Shown here one piece after another: positions 31,287 to 40,607 of a DNA stretch of 64,000 bases. Position 1 is the first letter of the stretch, and each line of letters begins with the position of its first letter. Under the pieces are notes generated by a model. It was given only the letters and a program-made list of their open reading frames with translations. It was not told the origin of the DNA and searched no databases. The translations under genes and the position numbers were made by a program. The DNA comes from Bradyrhizobium sp. AUGA SZCCT0158 (GTDB lineage Bacteria > Pseudomonadota > Alphaproteobacteria > Rhizobiales > Xanthobacteraceae), in assembly GCF_018130065.1 (NCBI RefSeq), contig NZ_JAFCME010000005.1:186001-250000 (forward strand), read 5' to 3'.

Positions 31287-33200
31287 ATGGCCGAATTCGA
31301 CCCCGCTACCGCGCGGAAGAGAACCGCGATCCTTGTCGTTCACGGCATCGGCAGTCAGCGCGCGCTGGAAACGGTGCGCGGCGTCATACGGGGCGTCTGG
31401 CTGGACGAGAAAAACCCGGCCGACAAAGGCAAGCGGATCTGGACGCATCCGGAAAGGGACGGCTCCGACATCGACCTCGCGGTGATGACGACGAACACGG
31501 TGCCGGATTCGCCGGATGGCCGCCTGGTCGATTTCCACGAATTATATTGGGCTCACCTGATGAGTGAGACCAAGGCCGTCGCAGTGCTGCTCTGGCTGTA
31601 CGAACTGGTCCGGAAGGGACCGATCATGAAGCTCGGCATGAACGAGCTTTGGTGGGCAGCGGCTATTTTCCTGTGCCTGATGAATCTCTCCTTCGCGGTG
31701 CTGGTGTTGCAGGGGATTCTGCTGTTTTCGCGAAACGTTGCGCAGATCATGCTGGTCGCACCGTTCCTGCTGCTGGTGGCAAGCCTGCTGTTAGGCCTGC
31801 TCGTCGCCTTGAAATGGGGGGCTGTCCGGATCATCGGATTGCTCGCAATCGCGTTGGCCGGCGGGGCCGTTCTGATCGCGGTCTATGTCTGGATCGGGAG
31901 AAAATTTCCCGGCATTGCTGCGAGTGCAGGTAATCCCGGGATTCCCGATGGCGCCGAACTCTTCACGCAGATTGCGCTACCCACGTTGATTGCGCTGATC
32001 GCGACATTGCTGATCATGGGGCGACAGGGACTGCGGGCATTCTGGCGAGCCATCTTCATTTCCGTGGTCCTGTTCGGCATTTTCATTGTTGCCGATCGGT
32101 ACTGGCATCCGGAAAGCGAATTTGTCCTGACCGTGATCAAGGCATGGTTGTGGGCGCTGAACTCGCCGTGGAGCGTCGCGGCGGCGTCGGCCGTGATCGG
32201 GCTCTATTTGATCATCAATGCCGCATTCCTGCAGCCGTATCTCGGCGATGCCGCGCGCTACTTCCGCAATTCACCGGCCAATGTGGCGGTGCGCCGGGCG
32301 ATCAGGAAAGAGGCCGTGGATCGGCTCGCAAACCTCCACGCGTCCGGCCAGTACGATCGCATCGTCGTCGTCGCGCACAGCCTTGGTACCGTCGTCGCCT
32401 ACGACATGCAGCGCGCCTATTTCAGCCGGGTCTGCAATGAGTTGCCGCCTGTCGAAGAGCTGGGCACGGATTTTGACGCCATCGATAGCGCCAAATGGCA
32501 GCCGGAAGACGCCAAGGCAACGATCGAGGACAAGAAGGCGTTGCGGATCAAGGCGCGCGCCACGATCGCCAGCATCGCCGCTGCCGCGGCGAAGCCGACG
32601 CCCCAGCAGCAAAAGCCCAATCCCTTGCAACCCAAGAGCTGGCTGGTGACCGACTTCGTCACCCTGGGAAGCGCGCTGACCCACGCCTACTTCCTGATGT
32701 GCCTGGGCAAGACCGCGGCGGATCTGAAAGCCGAGGGAAGGCTGAATACCGAGCAGGATCTGAAGGATGATTTCGCCCGGCGCGTCGGGGAAAGAGAGTT
32801 TCCGACCTGCCCGCCGAAACGGCTCGATCGCGACGGCTTGCTGACCTTCACCAATCCGAAGACGCACAGGAAGCAAATTCACAACGGCGCGTTGTTCGGA
32901 TTGACCCGGTGGAGCAACATCTATTTTCCCCGGCGTCAGCTGTTCTGGGGAGACGCCATCGGCGGCGCGCTATCGCCGATCTTCGGCTATCACATCGTCG
33001 ATCTCGCGGTCTCCACCAAAAACGCGGGGGGTGACGACTTCTTCACCCACACCGCCTATTGGGACGTGCGCCGTGCGCCCGACACCTGTCAGGCGCCGCA
33101 TATCGTCACGCTGCGCAAGGCCATCGATCTGGCCGATACCGGCGCCGCCATCGACCTGGTCGACGAAGGCGACGATCCCACCGCGCACGACGGGATCTGA
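31287..33200 (+). CDS. Polytopic membrane protein with a split alpha/beta hydrolase domain
   Basis: 637 residues from ATG 31287. Residues 10-30 (RKRTAILVVHGIGSQRALETV) are a hydrolase first strand with HGIG. Six hydrophobic helices follow (about 122-147, 151-176, 182-204, 226-246, 252-272, 292-315). After them comes YDRIVVVAHSLGTVVAYDM with a nucleophile-type Ser at about 365 (A-H-S-L-G). A later part carries YWDVRRAPD and several His/Asp candidates for the triad. So the hydrolase core is interrupted by a membrane domain. I do not recognise the family. It could be a membrane lipase or esterase. A low-complexity Ala/Pro/Gln linker lies around 430-450. Confidence 0.82.
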   Translation: MAEFDPATARKRTAILVVHGIGSQRALETVRGVIRGVWLDEKNPADKGKRIWTHPERDGSDIDLAVMTTNTVPDSPDGRLVDFHELYWAHLMSETKAVAVLLWLYELVRKGPIMKLGMNELWWAAAIFLCLMNLSFAVLVLQGILLFSRNVAQIMLVAPFLLLVASLLLGLLVALKWGAVRIIGLLAIALAGGAVLIAVYVWIGRKFPGIAASAGNPGIPDGAELFTQIALPTLIALIATLLIMGRQGLRAFWRAIFISVVLFGIFIVADRYWHPESEFVLTVIKAWLWALNSPWSVAAASAVIGLYLIINAAFLQPYLGDAARYFRNSPANVAVRRAIRKEAVDRLANLHASGQYDRIVVVAHSLGTVVAYDMQRAYFSRVCNELPPVEELGTDFDAIDSAKWQPEDAKATIEDKKALRIKARATIASIAAAAAKPTPQQQKPNPLQPKSWLVTDFVTLGSALTHAYFLMCLGKTAADLKAEGRLNTEQDLKDDFARRVGEREFPTCPPKRLDRDGLLTFTNPKTHRKQIHNGALFGLTRWSNIYFPRRQLFWGDAIGGALSPIFGYHIVDLAVSTKNAGGDDFFTHTAYWDVRRAPDTCQAPHIVTLRKAIDLADTGAAIDLVDEGDDPTAHDGI

Positions 33201-33224
33201 CGCAGTCGTTTAGGCGGGCGGTGC

Positions 33225-35051
33225 TTAGGCCACCGCCTCCTTGGCCTTTTCCGCGCGCTTGCGGTCGTTGGCGTCGAGGAACTTCTTGCGCAGGCGGATC
33301 GACTTCGGTGTCACTTCCACCAGCTCGTCGTCCTCGATATAGGCCAGCGCCTTTTCAAGCGTCATGCGGATCGGCGGGGTCAGGCGCACCGCTTCATCCT
33401 TTGAGGTGGTGCGGATGTTGGTGAGCTGCTTGCCCTTGAGCACGTTGATCTCGAGGTCGTTGTCGCGGGTGTGCTCGCCGACGATCATGCCCTTGTAGAC
33501 CTTCCAGCCCGGCTCGATCATCATCGGGCCGCGGTCTTCCAGCTTGAACATCGCGTAAGCCACCGCTTCGCCCTGGTCGTTGGAGATCAAGACGCCGTTG
33601 CGACGGCCCTGGATGTCGCCCTTGTAGTTGGCATAGCCGTGGAACAGGCGGTTCATGATCGCGGTGCCGCGGGTGTCGGTGAGCAGTTCGCCCTGATAGC
33701 CGATCAGGCCGCGGGTCGGCGCGTAGAACACCAGCCGCAGGCGGTTGCCGCCGGAGGGACGCATCTCGATCATCTCGGACTTGCGCTCGCTCATCTTCTG
33801 CACGACGACGCCGGAATGCTCCTCGTCGACGTCGATCACGACTTCCTCGATCGGCTCCTGCCAGTCACCGGTGGTTTCGTCCTTCTTCAGCACCACGCGG
33901 GGGCGCGACACCGAAAGCTCAAAGCCTTCGCGACGCATGGTCTCGATCAGGATCGCGAGCTGCAATTCGCCGCGGCCGGAAACTTCCATCGCATCCTTGT
34001 CGGTGGCTTCCACCACGCGCAGCGCGACATTGCCTTCGGCTTCGCGCAGCAGGCGGTCGCGGATCATGCGGCTGGTCACCTTGTCGCCTTCGGTGCCGGC
34101 AAGCGGTGAGTTGTTGACGATGAACGACATCGACACGGTCGGCGGATCGATCGGCTGCGCCACCAGCGGGGTTTCAACGGACGGATCGCAGAAGGTATCG
34201 GCGACGGTGCCCTTGGTGAGGCCGGCGATGGCGACGATGTCGCCCGCTTCGGCTTCCTCGAGCGGCGTCCGCTCGATGCCGCGGAAGGCGAGGATCTTCG
34301 TGATACGCCCGCTTTCGATCTGCTTGCCGTCGGCACCGAGCACCTTAACGGCCTGGTTCGGCTTGATCGAACCCGAGGTGATGCGGCCGGTGATGATGCG
34401 GCCGAGATAGGGATTGGCTTCGAGGATGGTGCCGATCATCCGGAACGGGCCTTCTTCGACCGTCGGCGGCGCGACATGGCGCAGGATCAGGTCGAACAGT
34501 GGCTGCATGCCGGCTTCGTGCGAGGCTTCCGGGCTGTCGCCCATCCAGCCCTGCTTGGCTGATCCATAAAGAATCGGGAAGTCGAGCTGCTCTTCGGAGG
34601 CGTCGAGCGCGGCGAACAGGTCGAACACTTCGTTGATGACTTCGGTCGGGCGCGCGTCGGGACGGTCGACCTTGTTGATGACGACGATCGGCTTCAGGCC
34701 GACCTTCAGCGCCTTGGAGACCACGAACTTGGTCTGGGGCAGCGGGCCCTCCGCGGCGTCGACCAGCACCAGCGCGCCGTCCACCATGTTCAGGATGCGC
34801 TCGACCTCGCCGCCGAAATCGGCGTGGCCGGGAGTGTCGACAATGTTGATGCGGGTGTCTTTCCACTGCACCGAGGCGGCCTTGGCCAGAATGGTGATGC
34901 CGCGCTCGCGCTCCAGGTCGTTGGAATCCATCGCGCGTTCGACCACGCGCTGGTTGTCACGGTAGGTACCAGATTGCTGCAGCAGCTTGTCGACCAGCGT
35001 GGTTTTGCCGTGGTCGACGTGGGCGATGATGGCGACGTTACGAAGGTTCAT
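33225..35051 (-). CDS. typA: Ribosome-associated translational GTPase TypA/BipA
   Basis: 608 residues from ATG 35051-35049. The EF-G-like GTPase has G1 [14 protein letters not shown], switch [11 protein letters not shown]3 [16 protein letters not shown] and G4 [10 protein letters not shown]. Later domains show the TypA signature [18 protein letters not shown] and [24 protein letters not shown]. It acts on ribosomes during 50S assembly, stress and cold growth. It is convergent with the membrane hydrolase gene. The leader is about 120 bases beyond the terminator of the upstream Crp/Fnr gene. Confidence 0.98.
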   Translation of the reverse strand: MNLRNVAIIAHVDHGKTTLVDKLLQQSGTYRDNQRVVERAMDSNDLERERGITILAKAASVQWKDTRINIVDTPGHADFGGEVERILNMVDGALVLVDAAEGPLPQTKFVVSKALKVGLKPIVVINKVDRPDARPTEVINEVFDLFAALDASEEQLDFPILYGSAKQGWMGDSPEASHEAGMQPLFDLILRHVAPPTVEEGPFRMIGTILEANPYLGRIITGRITSGSIKPNQAVKVLGADGKQIESGRITKILAFRGIERTPLEEAEAGDIVAIAGLTKGTVADTFCDPSVETPLVAQPIDPPTVSMSFIVNNSPLAGTEGDKVTSRMIRDRLLREAEGNVALRVVEATDKDAMEVSGRGELQLAILIETMRREGFELSVSRPRVVLKKDETTGDWQEPIEEVVIDVDEEHSGVVVQKMSERKSEMIEMRPSGGNRLRLVFYAPTRGLIGYQGELLTDTRGTAIMNRLFHGYANYKGDIQGRRNGVLISNDQGEAVAYAMFKLEDRGPMMIEPGWKVYKGMIVGEHTRDNDLEINVLKGKQLTNIRTTSKDEAVRLTPPIRMTLEKALAYIEDDELVEVTPKSIRLRKKFLDANDRKRAEKAKEAVA

Positions 35052-35172
35052 GGCTCTTCTTCTGGTCGTGCAATGGCTGGAGCGCGATCTCGCCGGAAAA
35101 CCGGGACCCACTTTTCCGGATCGTGCTCAAAACCTGAAATGCGAAAGGGGCAACGGCCTCGACCTTGGCCCC

Positions 35173-35202
35173 AAAAAGGAAGCCCGGCCAAAAGGACCGG
35201 GC
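35173..35202 (-). terminator. Rho-independent terminator after the Crp/Fnr gene
   Basis: On the minus strand GCCCGGTCC and GGCCGGGC pair (one bulge) around TTTT, followed by TTCCTTTTT. It lies about 95 bases past the stop of the Crp/Fnr gene and before the typA start, so the two are separate units. Confidence 0.7.
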
Positions 35203-35297
35203 ACACCTTACGCGTTGCGGCGCAATATAGTCAGAAAACGCCAAAAAACAATGATTTGTTTGGCATTTGGTTAGCCGATTTTCGCCCGATTGCCCGC

Positions 35298-36053
35298 CTA
35301 ATTGCCCTTTTCGGGGTCCGGATAGACCCCCCGCAAAACCTCCTCGAAATGGTCCTTCACCGCGTCATTGCAGAGGCAGGACCGGATTCGCAGCGCATCG
35401 GCGTTGCGGACCAGGATCGAACCGCGACGGGTCTCCAGCATGCCCTCGGCCTTGAAGGTCTGGATCACCCGGCTGGTGTAGCTGCGGCCAACGCCGAGCA
35501 GGGTCGCCAACTGCTCATGGGTCAGCGGCACCACTTCGTCGCCGTCGGTGCGTTCCATCGCCGAAATGATCCATTTCGCCGTGCGCTGCTCGATCGAGTG
35601 GATCGCGTTGCAGGCCGTGGACTGGAAGATCTGGGCCAGCATGCAGTCGGCGTAGCGGGCGAAGATGTTGCTGAGCGTCGCCGATTGCCTCTTGGCGGCC
35701 TCGAGCTTTCCGACCGGCAGCCGCACGAACGGCCCGGCGAACTTGACCATGATGCGGGTATAGGCCGGCAAATAACCCTGGCTGACGATGCCGCCGACCG
35801 CGCCTTCGCGGCCGATCAGGATGGTCTCGACATCGCGGCCATCCTCATTGGGGACCAGGTAGGAGACGAGGCTCGGACCGCAGGGGAAGTGCACGATCTC
35901 GACGTCATCGCCGGGGCTGTAGAGCACTTCGCCGGCACTGGCATCGACCTCGGCAAGGTTCGGCGCGACCAGGGCGAAATCGGCCGCGTTCAGACGACGC
36001 AGCAAATTGTTGAACGGCCGTGCGCCGGCCGGCTCCTCGCGTCGCGCCTGCAT
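35298..36053 (-). CDS. Crp/Fnr-family transcription regulator
   Basis: 251 residues from ATG 36053-36051 with an AGAGGA site; the frame continues upstream to 36338 but that part is out of character. The cyclic-nucleotide-binding-like domain (about 20-140) includes EVLYSPGDDVEIVHFPCGPSLVSYLV and REGAVGGIVSQG. There is no FNR Cys cluster and no PRLS-type cAMP pocket that I can see. The HTH (about 180-225) is LTHEQLATLLGVGRSYTSRVIQTFKAEGML, with the recognition helix VGRSYTSRVI. The family includes heme-, redox- and nucleotide-sensing forms; the effector is unknown. It is divergent from the response regulator gene. Confidence 0.93.
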   Translation of the reverse strand: MQARREEPAGARPFNNLLRRLNAADFALVAPNLAEVDASAGEVLYSPGDDVEIVHFPCGPSLVSYLVPNEDGRDVETILIGREGAVGGIVSQGYLPAYTRIMVKFAGPFVRLPVGKLEAAKRQSATLSNIFARYADCMLAQIFQSTACNAIHSIEQRTAKWIISAMERTDGDEVVPLTHEQLATLLGVGRSYTSRVIQTFKAEGMLETRRGSILVRNADALRIRSCLCNDAVKDHFEEVLRGVYPDPEKGN

Positions 36054-36255
36054 CCAAGGTTCCTCTGTTCCCCAAGCGCACAATAACGATGCTGTGTGCG
36101 TTTTTATGTGCACTAGTGAACAGACAGCATAACGACGGTGTGATGGTTTCAGTTCCGGAACCGATGGCCGCGCTTCAAGGCGTCGTCGGACCTCCTTCCG
36201 GGGCTTCGGCCCGGCAATCGGACAAAAAATAGTGAACCTGGGACAGACGAGTACA

Positions 36256-36624
36256 ATGCAACCCGTCGCCGACGGCATGCCCAATGACGTCCTGATCGTC
36301 GAGGACGACCCAATCATCGCACTCGATTTCGAGGACACGCTTCTTGGTTTTGGCGTAAAGGCCGTGCGTACGGCTCAAACCGTGGCCAGGGCCCTCGCCA
36401 TGATCGCCGAACGGCCGCCGGATTTTGCCCTGCTCGATGTCAGCCTGATTCGTGAAAAGAGTTTTGCGGTTGCCGAACAGCTGGACGCGCTGAAAATTCC
36501 TTATGTCTTCGTCACCGGCTATGGCGTCGACGCCAGGCTCCCGGCGGCGTTCGCAAACACGCCCCGGCTGGCGAAGCCTTATTCGACCGAGGCGTTGCTC
36601 GCGTTGCTGAACGTCAGGCGCTGA
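36256..36624 (+). CDS. Single-domain response regulator (CheY-like)
   Basis: 122 residues from ATG 36256; a GTG at 36232 would add 8 residues. Receiver only: acidic triad start VLIVEDDPIIALDFED, phospho-acceptor Asp in FALLDVSLIREKSFAVAEQL, Thr in VFVTGYG and Lys in RLAKPYSTEALL. There is no output domain, so it works by protein contact or as a phosphorelay intermediate, like those found near hybrid or HWE kinases in rhizobia. It is transcribed divergently from the Crp/Fnr gene and followed by a strong terminator. Its partner kinase is not adjacent. Confidence 0.9.
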   Translation: MQPVADGMPNDVLIVEDDPIIALDFEDTLLGFGVKAVRTAQTVARALAMIAERPPDFALLDVSLIREKSFAVAEQLDALKIPYVFVTGYGVDARLPAAFANTPRLAKPYSTEALLALLNVRR

Positions 36625-36700
36625 GACGCCAACCAGCGCGTCTGATTTATCGGCGGTGGATGCGTCCGCTTCCGGGCCGCCTGAATGGTTCACCCGGGAG

Positions 36701-36737
36701 CCGGTTCTGACTGGATCAGAACCGGCCCCGGCTTTTT
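36701..36737 (+). terminator. Rho-independent terminator after the response regulator
   Basis: CCGGTTCTGA (36701-36710) and TCAGAACCGG (36716-36725) form a perfect 10-bp stem with a 5-base loop, followed by a C-rich stretch and TTTTT (36733-36737). Confidence 0.85.
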
Positions 36738-36828
36738 GTTTTGACGCGTTTTCTACCGCAGATAAGTCTACGCAATCCGCGCAAAGCTTGATTGCGATGC
36801 GAACCGATTCCCGCTTCGCTCGAAAACG

Positions 36829-38379
36829 CTACGTACGCTGCGGATCGAGCGTCGTCGACCAGAGTGCGACGTCGGCGCGATCGCGCAAGGTCACGATCAT
36901 CTGCCCGGTCGCGCCATCGATCTTGACGTGGCCGAAGAACTGCATGCCGGCCGACGGCGGCAGGTTCTGCTTGTCCGGCCCCGGCGCCTTGATGAACTTC
37001 ACCTCGGGCCCAAACGTGTTGTCGAGTTCGTTCGGCCCGAACGTGCCGGCATGCAGCGGGCCGGCGACGAATTCCCAGAACGGATCGAACTCCTGGAACT
37101 GCGCCTTGTCCGGGTTGTAGTAATGCGCCGCGGCGTAGTGCACGTCAGCCGTCAGCCACACCGTGTTGACGACGCCTGATGTCTTGATGAAGCGCAGGAT
37201 ATCGGCAATCTCGAGTTCACGGCCGCGCGGCGGGCCGTCGCCTTGCGCGAACGCTTCCGAGCCCTTTTTGTTGGCCGCATCGTCATAGACGATGATGCTG
37301 AGCGGCATGTCGGAGGCGATCACCTTCCAGGTCGCGCGCGAGTTCAACAGTCCGCGCTTCAGCCAGGCGAGTTGATCCGGTCCGAGGAAATAGCTTTCGG
37401 GCCCGTAGCTGGTTTGCAGGTTAGGCCCGTTGCCGGCGCGATAGCTGCGCTCGTCCAGCATGAAGACGTCGAGATGCGGGCCGTAATGCAGCGTGCGATA
37501 GAGCTGGCCCGGCTCCATAATGCTTTCCCGGATCGGATACATTTCGTGGAACGCGCGGCCGGCGCGGGCGGCGAGCAGGTTGATGTCGCGCTCCTTGTAG
37601 GAGGCCGGCAATTGCTTCGACGGCGACCAGTTGTTGGTGACCTCGTGGTCGTCCCATTGCACGAAGATCGGCACCTCGGCGTTGAAGGCGCGGACATGTT
37701 CGTCCATGAAATTGTATTTGTGGGCCGCGCGAAACTCGTCGAGCGTCTCGGCCACCTTGGCTTTTGCTTCGATGGTGACGTTCTTCCACACCCTGCCGTC
37801 GGGAAGCTTCACCTCGGACCTGATCGGGCCGTCGGCATAGACGGTGTCGCCGGAATGCAGCAGGAAATCCGGGCGGTGCTTGCGCATGGTGGCGAAGGTG
37901 AACATGCCGCCGTCGTCGGGGTTGATGCCCCAGCCCTGTCCCGCGACATCGCCGCCCCAGACGAAGCTGACATCGCGGCGATCGGCCGGCGCGGTGCGGA
38001 AGCGGCCGACAACGGCCTCGCTCGCGACGTCGATATGCGACAGATCGCGAAACCGCACGCGGTAGAAGATCTCTTGTCCCGCGGGCAGGTTTTCCAGCAG
38101 CATCTTGGCGGTGAAATCGCTTTCGGGCAGCGCTGCGATCGGCGGCAGCGCCCGCGCATTGGCAAACGACTCGGATGTCGCGACCTCGACCATCATTTGC
38201 GAAGGACGGTCGGCGCGCGCCCAGATAACGCCGCCATCGGCGCCGACGTCGCCGGATTGCACGCCATGGCTGATGACCGGCCGGTCGCCGGCGCGGCTGA
38301 GATAGGGCATCGCGATGACGCCAAATCCCGTCGCGGCGGAGGAGGAGAGAAATTTTCGACGAGAAATTCGTGTGGCCAT
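36829..38379 (-). CDS. PhoD-family alkaline phosphatase, Tat-exported
   Basis: 516 residues. The twin-arginine signal SRRKFLSSSAATGFG is at the start, then the N-terminal Fn3-like PhoD domain (HGVQSGDVGADGGVIWARADRPSQMMVEV). The metallophosphatase core shows GGDVAGQGWGIN, LHSGDTVYADGPI, WDDHEVTNNWSPSKQL and a late LTADVHYAAAHYY. The His and Asp clusters bind the Ca/Fe centre. The enzyme hydrolyses phosphodiesters/monoesters outside the cytoplasm. The second phosphatase at 50985 is of a different family. No Pho box is evident upstream. Confidence 0.95.
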   Translation of the reverse strand: MATRISRRKFLSSSAATGFGVIAMPYLSRAGDRPVISHGVQSGDVGADGGVIWARADRPSQMMVEVATSESFANARALPPIAALPESDFTAKMLLENLPAGQEIFYRVRFRDLSHIDVASEAVVGRFRTAPADRRDVSFVWGGDVAGQGWGINPDDGGMFTFATMRKHRPDFLLHSGDTVYADGPIRSEVKLPDGRVWKNVTIEAKAKVAETLDEFRAAHKYNFMDEHVRAFNAEVPIFVQWDDHEVTNNWSPSKQLPASYKERDINLLAARAGRAFHEMYPIRESIMEPGQLYRTLHYGPHLDVFMLDERSYRAGNGPNLQTSYGPESYFLGPDQLAWLKRGLLNSRATWKVIASDMPLSIIVYDDAANKKGSEAFAQGDGPPRGRELEIADILRFIKTSGVVNTVWLTADVHYAAAHYYNPDKAQFQEFDPFWEFVAGPLHAGTFGPNELDNTFGPEVKFIKAPGPDKQNLPPSAGMQFFGHVKIDGATGQMIVTLRDRADVALWSTTLDPQRT

Positions 38380-38434
38380 GTCGGTGTCCCCGGTCCGCCC
38401 TGAGATAGCACAGGCAGACCTAGGAAAATTCCAT

Positions 38435-38466
38435 GACCGCCGAATTACAGGACGGCCGAATTACAG
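38435..38466. repeat. 16-bp tandem duplication
   Basis: GACCGCCGAATTACAG (38435-38450) is followed directly by GACGGCCGAATTACAG (38451-38466), one difference. It lies between the TAXI gene stop and the phosphatase start, in the phosphatase promoter region. Confidence 0.75.
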
Positions 38467-38476
38467 GACTCCCGGC

Positions 38477-39904
38477 TCAGGCGCCGGCGGCCCGGAACTG
38501 CGCGCTGGCCCGTTGCAGGTTCTGCGGCATGCTCATCAGGAGCGCCTTGCGGTCGGCGACCGCGTTGTGGAACTGTTCGAGCGCGATGTTGAACGTGGTC
38601 AACGCGCCCTCCTCGACGGCGCCGTGTTCGAAACACTCCAGCATATGGCGCAGGATGCCGTCGGCCTCCGTCTGCATCTGGTCAAGCTCTTCCCCTGAAT
38701 CGCAGCTGCGTGCCGCGGTGAGCAAATCGAGCAACCGGTCGCGCTGCGAATTGCTGGCAATGCGCTCGTCCTTCTTCAGGTAGCCCGCGAACCAGGCGCC
38801 GGCAGAGCCCATCGCCGAGAGCCCCATCAGGCCCCACCAGATGAAATCGCTATAGCGCTCGAAGAAGGTTTTTTCCTCGCCATCGACAAAGGCGGCCGCG
38901 CCGGGATGCGCCGGGATATTGGCATCCTTGTCGGTGTCCGGCGTCTCGATCTTGGCGGCGAGCGGAAATTCGTTCTTCAGCGTTTGCCTGATCGCAAACA
39001 GCTGCCGGGTAAAGATCGCGATGGTGGAGTCGGATACGCCCTTCCGCGCCACGATGTGATGCGAGAAGCTGATGGTCTTGACTTCCTCTTCCGGCTTGGC
39101 CGGCGCGCCGCCAAAGGTACCGGCGGGAATCTCGGAAGACTCGTAGGCCGGATGGTTTTGCGCAATCGCTTCCGCCGAATCGATCGCGAGGAAGGTCGGC
39201 GTGCCGCCGTCGCGCATCGAGGCTGCGATCGCATCGGACGTGATCTTGCTGTTGAGCGGGCCCGCCGCGAGATAGATATCCGCCTTCTGGTTCCGGATGG
39301 CGTCGACCGCCTCAGTGACCGGAAACTGGACGATGTCGACCTTCGCCGGATCGACGCCGTATTGCTGCAGGATCACCTTGAGCAAATTGACATTGGCCTC
39401 GGTGCGGCCGACGACGCCGACGCGATGTCCGGCGAGCTGCGTGATTTTCGTGATCGCGGGCGCGGCCTTCTTGCCCTTGGCCCTGGCTTTACTGGCGGGT
39501 GGCACCCAGAGGACCACGACGTTCTTGCGCAGCGTCGCCACAGCCTGCGCGTTTTTGGGCACGTCGAGGTCGCCCCGGATAATGGCGAGATCGGCCTTGC
39601 CGTCGCCGAGCAGCTTGGCGCTCGCCACGGCGCCGTCGGTCTGTGCCGGACGCAGCCGGATTTGACCGTGCGGCTGGTTGTTGAGGGCTTGCGTCAGTGC
39701 CTGAACCACCTTGAGGTCGTCGCTGTTGGCCGGGCCGACCGCGATCCGCAACGTCACCGGCCGCGTCGCAATGTGATAGCCGGCCGCCGCCACGCCGAGG
39801 ATCGCCAGAACGCCGGCCAGCATCACGAATGCCAGCCGCCGGCGCGCCGAACGGGGCGAGGGGGGAGGCAGTGCTGCTTCGGCGGGATGAGAGCCGTCGG
39901 TCAT
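38477..39904 (-). CDS. TAXI-type substrate-binding protein with membrane anchors and cytosolic tail
   Basis: 475 residues from ATG 39904-39902 with an AGGA site; the TTG one codon earlier is not preferred. An N-terminal helix (RRLAFVMLAGVLAILGVAAAGYH) is followed by the TAXI periplasmic binding fold (VTLRIAVGPANSDDLKVVQALTQAL, HRVGVVGRTEANVNLLKVILQQYG, DIYLAAGPLNSKITSD). A second helix (about 355-378, FIWWGLMGLSAMGSAGAWFAGYL) leads to a helical tail of about 95 residues (RDRLLDLLTAARSCDSGEELDQMQ...). Ordinary TAXI proteins are soluble and work with a TRAP permease; none is present. Membrane anchoring at both ends suggests sensing rather than uptake. Confidence 0.85.
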   Translation of the reverse strand: MTDGSHPAEAALPPPSPRSARRRLAFVMLAGVLAILGVAAAGYHIATRPVTLRIAVGPANSDDLKVVQALTQALNNQPHGQIRLRPAQTDGAVASAKLLGDGKADLAIIRGDLDVPKNAQAVATLRKNVVVLWVPPASKARAKGKKAAPAITKITQLAGHRVGVVGRTEANVNLLKVILQQYGVDPAKVDIVQFPVTEAVDAIRNQKADIYLAAGPLNSKITSDAIAASMRDGGTPTFLAIDSAEAIAQNHPAYESSEIPAGTFGGAPAKPEEEVKTISFSHHIVARKGVSDSTIAIFTRQLFAIRQTLKNEFPLAAKIETPDTDKDANIPAHPGAAAFVDGEEKTFFERYSDFIWWGLMGLSAMGSAGAWFAGYLKKDERIASNSQRDRLLDLLTAARSCDSGEELDQMQTEADGILRHMLECFEHGAVEEGALTTFNIALEQFHNAVADRKALLMSMPQNLQRASAQFRAAGA

Positions 39905-40122
39905 CAATTCCTGAACAATCGTTTGAGGTTCGATCTTCGGTTGCCAACGTGCTTACACCGGGCATCCTACCAAATTCCTCGCCGGACCGTGGTTACATCT
40001 CCGTCATGGTTACCGGCACCCGAGCGGCCATTGGACGCGCCTTTCGGTCTAAATTTGGGCGGGGATCCCGCGGGGGCCCTTCGGTGTTAGGGTGAAGCTG
40101 GTGTCAAACGCGGGAGGCGAGC

Positions 40123-40428
40123 ATGGCGGAACGGCTGTCGGCAGAAGCGCGGAAATCGGCGCTGGCGGAACTTTCCGGCTGGTCGGAGGCGCCCGGCCGC
40201 GAGGCGATCGCGCGAACCTTTACCTTCAAGGATTTCAACGAGGCCTTCGGGTTCATGTCCCGCGCGGCTTTGGTGGCCGAAAAGAACGACCATCACCCGG
40301 AATGGCGCAACGTCTACAAGACGGTCGAGGTGGTGCTGGCCACCCATGACGCCAATGGCGTCACCAAGCTGGACATCGAGCTTGCGGCCGCCATGAACGC
40401 CATAGCCAAACAGCTCGGCGTCTCCTGA
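40123..40428 (+). CDS. Pterin-4a-carbinolamine dehydratase
   Basis: 101 residues, the typical length. Motifs are the catalytic His cluster region [24 protein letters not shown] and [19 protein letters not shown]. The enzyme recycles tetrahydrobiopterin after aromatic amino acid hydroxylation; bacterial forms are also implicated in folate-related reactions. No hydroxylase gene is adjacent. The last codons (GVS, GGCGTCTCC) are the first of four TCTCCTGAG copies described at 40421. Confidence 0.95.
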   Translation: MAERLSAEARKSALAELSGWSEAPGREAIARTFTFKDFNEAFGFMSRAALVAEKNDHHPEWRNVYKTVEVVLATHDANGVTKLDIELAAAMNAIAKQLGVS

Positions 40429-40492
40429 GGCCGTCTTCGGCTTCTCCTGAGCGCCATCTTGGCGTCTCCTGAGCGCGCCAGCGTCTCCTGAG
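40421..40492. repeat. Four repeats of TCTCCTGAG overlapping the dehydratase stop
   Basis: Copies begin at 40421, 40443, 40465 and 40484. The spacings are 22, 22 and 19 bases. The first contains the last two codons and the stop (TGA) of the dehydratase gene. The flanking bases also match in part (GGCGTCTCCTGAGCG). This is consistent with repeated local duplication of the gene end. Confidence 0.7.
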
Positions 40493-40607
40493 CGCCGGGT
40501 CTTGAAGTGATCTTCCAGCAGTGATCTTGCGGCGGCGGCTGGACATCCCCAATTCCTAGACAGACGTCCGCGGCGATCCGCCGCGCCTGTCTTGAGGGAG
40601 CGCCGTC

